Part shown: one piece after another, positions 59,233-64,000 of the stretch
How positions within the stretch are numbered: the first letter of the stretch is position 1
Layout: the number at the start of each line of letters is the position of its first letter
Source: Nemorincola caseinilytica
GTDB lineage: Bacteria > Bacteroidota > Bacteroidia > Chitinophagales > Chitinophagaceae
Reading direction: 5' to 3'
NCBI RefSeq assembly: GCF_039540515.1
Contig: NZ_BAABFA010000019.1
Location: forward strand, 1-64,000
DNA length: 64,000 nt
Program-made: the position numbers and the translations under genes
Notes under the pieces: model-generated
The model's database searches: none
What the model was told of the DNA's origin: nothing
What the model saw: only the letters and a program-made list of their open reading frames with translations

Positions 59233-60150
59233 ATGATCGACGTAGTACTTGACAATATCGTTAAGACCTATAACAAAAATAAAATACCCGCGGTTAATGA
59301 TGTTTCGTTCTCTGTAGGAAAAGGAGAATTATTTGGATTGATAGGCCCCGATGGTGCAGGCAAGACGAGCATCTTTCGTATCCTAACTACATTACTTTTG
59401 GCTGACAGTGGTACCGCCTCCGTAAATGGGCTTGATGTAGTCAAAGACTATAAAAAAATAAGGAGTAAAGTTGGTTACATGCCGGGACGGTTTTCACTTT
59501 ATCAGGATCTCACCGTAGAAGAAAATCTAAGGTTCTTCGCAACAATATTTAATACTTCCATTGCTGCAAATTACGATCTTATTAAAGATATATACGTTCA
59601 AATAGAACCCTTCAAAGACCGAAGAGCCGGCAAACTATCAGGAGGAATGAAACAAAAACTTGCTCTGTGTTGTGCATTAATACATCGGCCAACTGTTCTG
59701 TTTTTAGATGAGCCTACCACCGGAGTAGATACTGTTTCAAGAAAAGAGTTCTGGGAAATGCTTCAACGGTTGAAGCATCAGGGAATTACAATTTTAGTGT
59801 CTACCCCTTATATGGATGAGGCCACTCTTTGTGAGCGGATAGCTTTAATGCAATCGGGTACTATAATGTCCATTGATACTCCTCAAAATATTACGAAGCA
59901 GTTTCCAGACAATTTGTATGCAATACGAGCCAAGAATATGAGTAAACTTTTGAATGACTTGCGCCACAGTCGATTTGTCAAAAGCAGTTTTGCATTTGGA
60001 GAATTCCATCACATTACCTTAAAGGAAGAGAATACCAACGAGCAATTAGTAAAGGAAATGCGCGAGCATGGCAATGAAGAAATTAACATGACAATTGCGA
60101 TGCCTACAATTGAAGACTGTTTCATCAAACTTATGAACAATGACAAATGA
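59233..60150 (+). CDS. ABC transporter ATP-binding protein (first)
   Basis: A 305-residue ATPase. Walker A GPDGAGKTS near residue 37, signature LSGGMKQKLALCCAL, Walker B VLFLDEPTTGVD, and the H-loop region is STPYMDEA where a His is often replaced. The extra about 70 C-terminal residues are usual for drug-export ATPases. Its end overlaps the next gene by 11 bp. It probably works as a heterodimer with that protein, as the two halves of YbhF do in one chain. Confidence 0.93.
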   Translation: MIDVVLDNIVKTYNKNKIPAVNDVSFSVGKGELFGLIGPDGAGKTSIFRILTTLLLADSGTASVNGLDVVKDYKKIRSKVGYMPGRFSLYQDLTVEENLRFFATIFNTSIAANYDLIKDIYVQIEPFKDRRAGKLSGGMKQKLALCCALIHRPTVLFLDEPTTGVDTVSRKEFWEMLQRLKHQGITILVSTPYMDEATLCERIALMQSGTIMSIDTPQNITKQFPDNLYAIRAKNMSKLLNDLRHSRFVKSSFAFGEFHHITLKEENTNEQLVKEMREHGNEEINMTIAMPTIEDCFIKLMNNDK

Positions 60151-60886
60151 CATCGTAATACATACCGAAAAGCTCACTAAACGTTTCGGAGATTTCATCG
60201 CAACAAATGAGATAACGTTCGACGTATACTCCGGCGAGATCTTTGGATTTCTAGGTGCAAATGGTGCAGGCAAAACTACCGCTATGAAAATGCTATGCGG
60301 GCTGTCTCGGCCATCATCCGGCAATGCTACAATTGCCGGTTATGACATTTATACAGGCACTGAAAAAATAAAGAAAAATATTGGTTACATGAGTCAGAAA
60401 TTCTCTCTGTACGAGGATCTGACGGTGATGGAGAATATCGAATTTTTTGGTGGCATTTACGGATTAACAAAACGAATATTGAAAGAAAAAGGACAGTCAC
60501 TTGTTGAAACTTTGGGAATGCAACGAGAGGCGAAAAAATTGGTGGGCGACTTGCCTTTGGGATGGAAGCAAAAATTGTCCTTTTCCGTTGCAATTCTACA
60601 TGAACCGAAAATTGTTTTCCTTGATGAGCCAACTGGTGGTGTTGATCCAATTACACGACGACAATTTTGGGATCTTATATATGACGCAGCTGACAAAGGC
60701 ATCACAGTATTCGTAACTACTCACTACATGGATGAAGCTGAGTATTGTAATCGGATTACCATGATGGTTGATGGTGTAATTAAAGCACTGGACTCGCCTA
60801 CTAAGCTAAAACAACAATTCTCCGCCACTACAATGGACGAAGTATTCTTCGAACTCGCGAGGGGCGCAAAACGTAAAGCCGATTAA
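60140..60886 (+). CDS. ABC transporter ATP-binding protein (second)
   Basis: A 248-residue ATPase. Walker A GANGAGKTTAMKML near residue 37 and Walker B IVFLDEPTGGVDP are intact. The signature segment reads DLPLGWKQKLSFSVAIL where LSGG would be expected; the LPLGWKQ form is the normal one for the second half of YbhF-like exporters. It keeps the H-loop histidine (TTHYMDEAEYC). It overlaps the previous gene by 11 bp, and the first permease starts 2 bp after its stop. Confidence 0.93.
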   Translation: MTNDIVIHTEKLTKRFGDFIATNEITFDVYSGEIFGFLGANGAGKTTAMKMLCGLSRPSSGNATIAGYDIYTGTEKIKKNIGYMSQKFSLYEDLTVMENIEFFGGIYGLTKRILKEKGQSLVETLGMQREAKKLVGDLPLGWKQKLSFSVAILHEPKIVFLDEPTGGVDPITRRQFWDLIYDAADKGITVFVTTHYMDEAEYCNRITMMVDGVIKALDSPTKLKQQFSATTMDEVFFELARGAKRKAD

Positions 60887-60888
60887 CT

Positions 60889-61995
60889 ATGAAACAATTT
60901 TTGACGTTTGTCCAAAAAGAATTTTACCACGTCTTCAGAGATCCAAAAACATTGCTATTGCTTTTTGGTATGCCAATAGCGCAAATCGTTTTATTTGGAT
61001 TCGCATTAACTAACGAGATAAAAAATTCAAATATAATAGTATGCGATTATGCGAATGATCAAGCATCTCATCGAATCATAACTCAATTGCAGGTTAGCAA
61101 AAACTTTGATGTAACAAAGTCCATACTTAGCCATCGGGAAATAGAAAAAGCATTTAAGACTGGCAAAGTAAAACTAGCCATTGTATTTCCCTCAAATTTC
61201 AATAGTGATCTATTGCATTTAAACAAAGCCCAGATTCAGATCATAGCGGACGCATCCGACCCTAATACTGCGAGCACACTAACCAGCTATGCAACAAATA
61301 TTATTATGCAGTATCAACAAGAGATAACGGCCGGATCAAAAGTTCCACTTCAAATTAATACTGATGTACGAATGATCTACAATCCTGAGCTGAAGGGCGT
61401 ATACAACTTTGTTCCCGGTGTAATGGCGCTTGTGCTGCTTTTAGTTTGTGTTTTAATGACTTCAGTATCTATTGTGAGGGAGAAGGAAACCGGAACAATG
61501 GAAATACTGCTGGTGTCACCTTTCAATCCTATCCTAGTTGTTATAAGTAAAGCTGTTCCTTACTTTGTGTTGTCGCTGGTTAATCTTACCATCATTTTAG
61601 TATTAAGCTCAACCCTTATGGGAATGCCAATAAATGGCAGCATCCCTTTATTGTATTTCGAAAGCTCACTGCTAATACTTTGTGCGTTGTCTCTAGGACT
61701 TCTTATTTCTAATTCAACAGACAGTCAACAAACAGCAATGTTGGTTTCGTTGATGGGGATGTTATTGCCTACTATGATGTTTACCGGTTTCATGTTCCCC
61801 CTCGAAAACATGCCACGAGCTTTACAGATCGTCGCTAATATAGTACCGTCTAAGTGGTACTATATTACCATTAAATCAATTATGATAAAAGGCTTGGGAT
61901 TAAAGGCTATTTGGAAAGAAACAATTATCCTGGTGTCTATGACATGCTTTTTACTGATTGTTAGCATCAGAAAATTTAAAATCCGTTTAGCATGA
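60889..61995 (+). CDS. ABC-2 type permease (YbhS/YhhJ-like, first)
   Basis: A 368-residue inner-membrane permease of the ABC-2 class. One N-terminal span (about 20-40), a large extracytoplasmic domain (about 45-175), then five spans. Typical are FYHVFRDPKTLLLLFGMPI at the start and IVREKETGTMEILLVSPF in the coupling region. It overlaps the next permease by 4 bp (ATGA) and probably pairs with it. Confidence 0.93.
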   Translation: MKQFLTFVQKEFYHVFRDPKTLLLLFGMPIAQIVLFGFALTNEIKNSNIIVCDYANDQASHRIITQLQVSKNFDVTKSILSHREIEKAFKTGKVKLAIVFPSNFNSDLLHLNKAQIQIIADASDPNTASTLTSYATNIIMQYQQEITAGSKVPLQINTDVRMIYNPELKGVYNFVPGVMALVLLLVCVLMTSVSIVREKETGTMEILLVSPFNPILVVISKAVPYFVLSLVNLTIILVLSSTLMGMPINGSIPLLYFESSLLILCALSLGLLISNSTDSQQTAMLVSLMGMLLPTMMFTGFMFPLENMPRALQIVANIVPSKWYYITIKSIMIKGLGLKAIWKETIILVSMTCFLLIVSIRKFKIRLA

Positions 61996-63113
61996 GAACA
62001 CTTAGCTATTTGCTGAAAAAAGAATTTCGTCAGATTTTTCGCAACACTATGATCTTGCGGATGATTATAGCAATGCCACTAATACAACTTCTGGTAATGC
62101 CATTGGCGGCGGATTTCGAAATTAAAAATATCAATATTTCAATCGTAGATCACGATCATAGCACATATTCTACTCGCCTCACGAATAAGATAATTGCATC
62201 TGGTTACTTTAAACTTAACGACTACAGTAATTCCTTTGCCCAGTCATTTCGAGAATTTCAAAAGGATAATTCAGACCTAATTCTAGAGATACCAACAAAT
62301 TTTGAAAATGATCTTATACGCCGAAACGCTAGCAATTTGTCCATTGCAGTAAACGCAATCAATGGAACCAAGGCTTCAGTAGGCAGTGCCTATTTAACCA
62401 GAATAATTTCTAGCTATAATTCTGATATTAGGATGAGTTGGTTGCAATCCCAGCGGAACGCCGTTAGTCCCACAATAGAAGTGACTAATCTCAACTGGTA
62501 TAATCCGTTTTTAAATTATCCGTTTTACATGGTACCGGGTATTTTAGTAATACTTGTGACGATGGTCGCATCATATATGTGTGCACTAAACATTGTTAAA
62601 GAAAAGGAGGTAGGCACTATTGAACAAATAAATGTAACCCCTATAAAGAAGCATATTTTCATATTGGGTAAAATGATTCCTTTTTGGATAATAGGAAACA
62701 TTGTCTTTTCCATTGGTTTATTTGGTATCGCAAGGTTTGTTTATCACATAGTTCCAATCGGATCAATCTTGCTGATGTATTTATTTCTATCGATTTATTT
62801 GATAACACTTTTAGGAATTGGTCTGTTGATATCGACGTATTCAAGCACTCAACAACAAGCCATGAGCTTAGCGTTTTTCTGTATGATGATCTTCATGCTG
62901 ATGAGCGGGCTTTTTACGTCTATTGATAGTATGCCAGCATGGGCACAGTCGATTGCTAAGGTAAATCCAGTAACATATTTTATCGACGTGATGCGAATGG
63001 TAGTATTAAAGGGAAGCGGTTTTACGGATATACTACCGCAACTAATTATCATTTCAATTATGGCTATGTTTTTCAACGCTTGGGCAATCCTGAACTATAA
63101 AAAAACATCGTAG
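61992..63113 (+). CDS. ABC-2 type permease (YbhR-like, second)
   Basis: A 373-residue ABC-2 permease homologous to the preceding one. N-terminal KKEFRQIFRNTMILRMIIAMP, extracytoplasmic domain about 45-180, then the spans and coupling motif IVKEKEVGTIEQINVTPI. FTSIDSMPAWAQSIAKVNPV near the end is typical. With the other permease, the two ATPases, HlyD and TolC it completes a tripartite exporter, probably for drugs or toxic organic compounds. Substrate unknown. Confidence 0.93.
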   Translation: MRTLSYLLKKEFRQIFRNTMILRMIIAMPLIQLLVMPLAADFEIKNINISIVDHDHSTYSTRLTNKIIASGYFKLNDYSNSFAQSFREFQKDNSDLILEIPTNFENDLIRRNASNLSIAVNAINGTKASVGSAYLTRIISSYNSDIRMSWLQSQRNAVSPTIEVTNLNWYNPFLNYPFYMVPGILVILVTMVASYMCALNIVKEKEVGTIEQINVTPIKKHIFILGKMIPFWIIGNIVFSIGLFGIARFVYHIVPIGSILLMYLFLSIYLITLLGIGLLISTYSSTQQQAMSLAFFCMMIFMLMSGLFTSIDSMPAWAQSIAKVNPVTYFIDVMRMVVLKGSGFTDILPQLIIISIMAMFFNAWAILNYKKTS

Positions 63114-63120
63114 ATACGAT

Positions 63121-63495
63121 ATGAAGAAGATACTCATTTCTTTCGCTTTTCTGCTAATTTCTGTAGTGAATGCCATAGCGCAAAGTAGTGATGTTATTGT
63201 TGGAAATTGGTACAGTAAGGAACTCAGTGGGTCGACGATGCATGTTTACAGAACTAAAAGTGGAAAATGGGCCGCTCAATTAACAGCATCGGAAAAAAAA
63301 GAATGGATAGGCAAAATACTCTTTGATGACTGCACCTTTGACTCAAAAGACAATTGTTATAAAACGGTGCTCGCGCCACCTAACCAGCCCTTTAAGATAA
63401 ACACAAAAATCTACATAACGGAAGGTAGTTTGACAATGGTCGGGAAAAAATTATTCCTATCTAAAACATTTTATTGGATAAAATTAAACAACTAA
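63121..63495 (+). CDS. DUF2147-like small secreted protein
   Basis: A 124-residue exported protein: signal peptide (KKILISFAFLLISVVNAIAQ) then a domain starting DVIVGNWYSKELSGSTMHVY and holding EWIGKILFDDCTFD. The W-Y/K-I-L layout resembles DUF2147, which is usually somewhat longer. It follows the second permease after 7 bp and so appears to be in the exporter operon. Role unknown. Confidence 0.65.
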   Translation: MKKILISFAFLLISVVNAIAQSSDVIVGNWYSKELSGSTMHVYRTKSGKWAAQLTASEKKEWIGKILFDDCTFDSKDNCYKTVLAPPNQPFKINTKIYITEGSLTMVGKKLFLSKTFYWIKLNN

Positions 63496-63505
63496 ATATT
63501 AAATC

Positions 63506-64000
63506 ATGAAAAAGACAACATTGATGCTGGCAGTACTTGCCTTTTTAGTTTTGTGTTCTTATGTAATGCCGCAAGGCAGTGAATGGAAGTTGAAAGACGG
63601 CTACTCCATCAAATTCTCCAGTGATAATCCCTCTGGCGTTTTCAATTCAATGACAGGAGTTATTAATTTCGATGAGAATAATCTGTCGAAAGCAAAATTT
63701 GAAATTCAAATTGAGGCCGCATCTATCAATACAGGTAATGGGTTGAAAAATAAACATGCAAAAGGTGAGCGCTTTTTTGACGTAAAAAAATATCCCTATA
63801 TCTATTTCAGATCTACGTCAGTTACGAAAAGTGCGTCAGGTTATGTGCTAACCGGGAAATTGAAGATCAAGGAAACCGAAAAGGAAATTTCTATTCCCTT
63901 TACATTTAGGAATAACGTTTTCTCAGGTTCTTTTTCGGTTAATCGACTGGACTATGGTGTCGGCCCTGAGAGTGGCATGGCCGGCAAAGCATCAAAAATC
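63506..64000 (+). CDS. YceI family protein (3' end outside window)
   Basis: The first 165 codons of a YceI-type lipocalin-like protein. A signal peptide (KKTTLMLAVLAFLVLCSYV) is followed by WKLKDGYSIKFSSDNPSGVF. Then come FEIQIEAASINTGNGLKNKH, with the typical HAKGERFFDVKKYPYI, and KLKIKETEKEISIPFTF. YceI proteins bind isoprenoid-like lipids in the periplasm. It begins 10 bp after the preceding gene, so it belongs to the same transcript. The last residues are missing because the window ends. Confidence 0.88.
   Translation, partial: MKKTTLMLAVLAFLVLCSYVMPQGSEWKLKDGYSIKFSSDNPSGVFNSMTGVINFDENNLSKAKFEIQIEAASINTGNGLKNKHAKGERFFDVKKYPYIYFRSTSVTKSASGYVLTGKLKIKETEKEISIPFTFRNNVFSGSFSVNRLDYGVGPESGMAGKASKI

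Larger units (their letters stand above)
52939..64000. mobile_element. Integrated island, left part (right end outside window)
   Basis: From the 3' end of tRNA-Leu the DNA becomes clearly AT-richer and isoleucine codons change from nearly all ATA/ATC to a mix of ATT, ATC and ATA. The first gene is a large serine recombinase, then small helix-turn-helix genes, an XRE/ImmA-like regulator, and an exporter operon as cargo. The recombinase frame crossing the tRNA marks the tRNA as the attachment site. The matching right attachment site, expected as a second copy of part of the tRNA 3' half, is not in view. Confidence 0.8.

Noticed and set aside
60502..60560. ABC signature loss as a sign of an inactive ATPase
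   Set aside because: LPLGWKQ in place of LSGGxKQ is the usual form in the second half of YbhF-like exporters.

Overview
The window looks like a chromosomal segment from a member of the Bacteroidetes (Bacteroidota), most likely near Chitinophagaceae. The support is a type IX secretion C-terminal sorting domain on a large Ig-like surface protein, DUF2911 and PorT-like proteins, Bacteroidetes-type promoters (TTTG, about 20 nt, TAnnTTTG), and clade-typical variants of Tgt and the sirtuin. The first 52.9 kb is moderately GC-rich and uses ATA as its main isoleucine codon. From the tRNA-Leu at 52.85 kb onward the DNA is clearly AT-richer, with mixed Ile codons.

Layout. 0-13 kb: housekeeping and metabolic genes (a C-terminally short SDR, PPK2, QueG, a flavin/Rieske oxidoreductase, GNAT, sirtuin, FtsY, a beta-CASP nuclease, an NlpC/P60 protein, PdxH), then a second flavin/Rieske-like protein whose two Rieske histidines are both tyrosines, with a small membrane protein, an SRPBCC protein and a DUF433 protein. 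13-22.4 kb: one leftward polysaccharide cluster (bi-domain oxidoreductase, WecB, a PAS-rich histidine kinase, a heparinase II/III-like protein, a WbuB-like glycosyltransferase). 22.7-30.2 kb: a secreted repeat protein, a DUF2911 protein, L-serine dehydratase, Tgt and an ABC permease. 30.5-35.9 kb: a TetR/metallo-hydrolase unit with matching operators, an MBOAT/SGNH-like acylation pair, and TrpS. 35.8-42.7 kb: a sodium symporter, small SRPBCC and NTF2-like proteins, and a nucleoside-salvage set (phosphorylase; divergent dioxygenase-cytidine deaminase-CNT transporter). 42.7-52.9 kb: a PspC protein with a PadR regulator, an LLM oxidoreductase, PyrF, small envelope proteins, ParE, a saccharopine/alanine-dehydrogenase-like enzyme, HscB and tRNA-Leu(CAA).

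52.94 kb to the end: left part of an integrated island. It carries a large serine recombinase whose reading frame runs antisense through the tRNA-Leu, two small genes, an XRE/ImmA-like regulator with a degenerate zinc motif, and a tight TetR-TolC-HlyD-ABC-ABC-permease-permease exporter operon followed by DUF2147-like and YceI proteins. The right end of the island is outside the window.

Small dispersed repeats are frequent between backbone genes. Two copies of a roughly 100-115 bp element are flanked by short direct repeats of adjacent gene-end sequence, and several AT-rich short-unit repeats lie at gene borders. No CRISPR array, rRNA or insertion sequence was seen.
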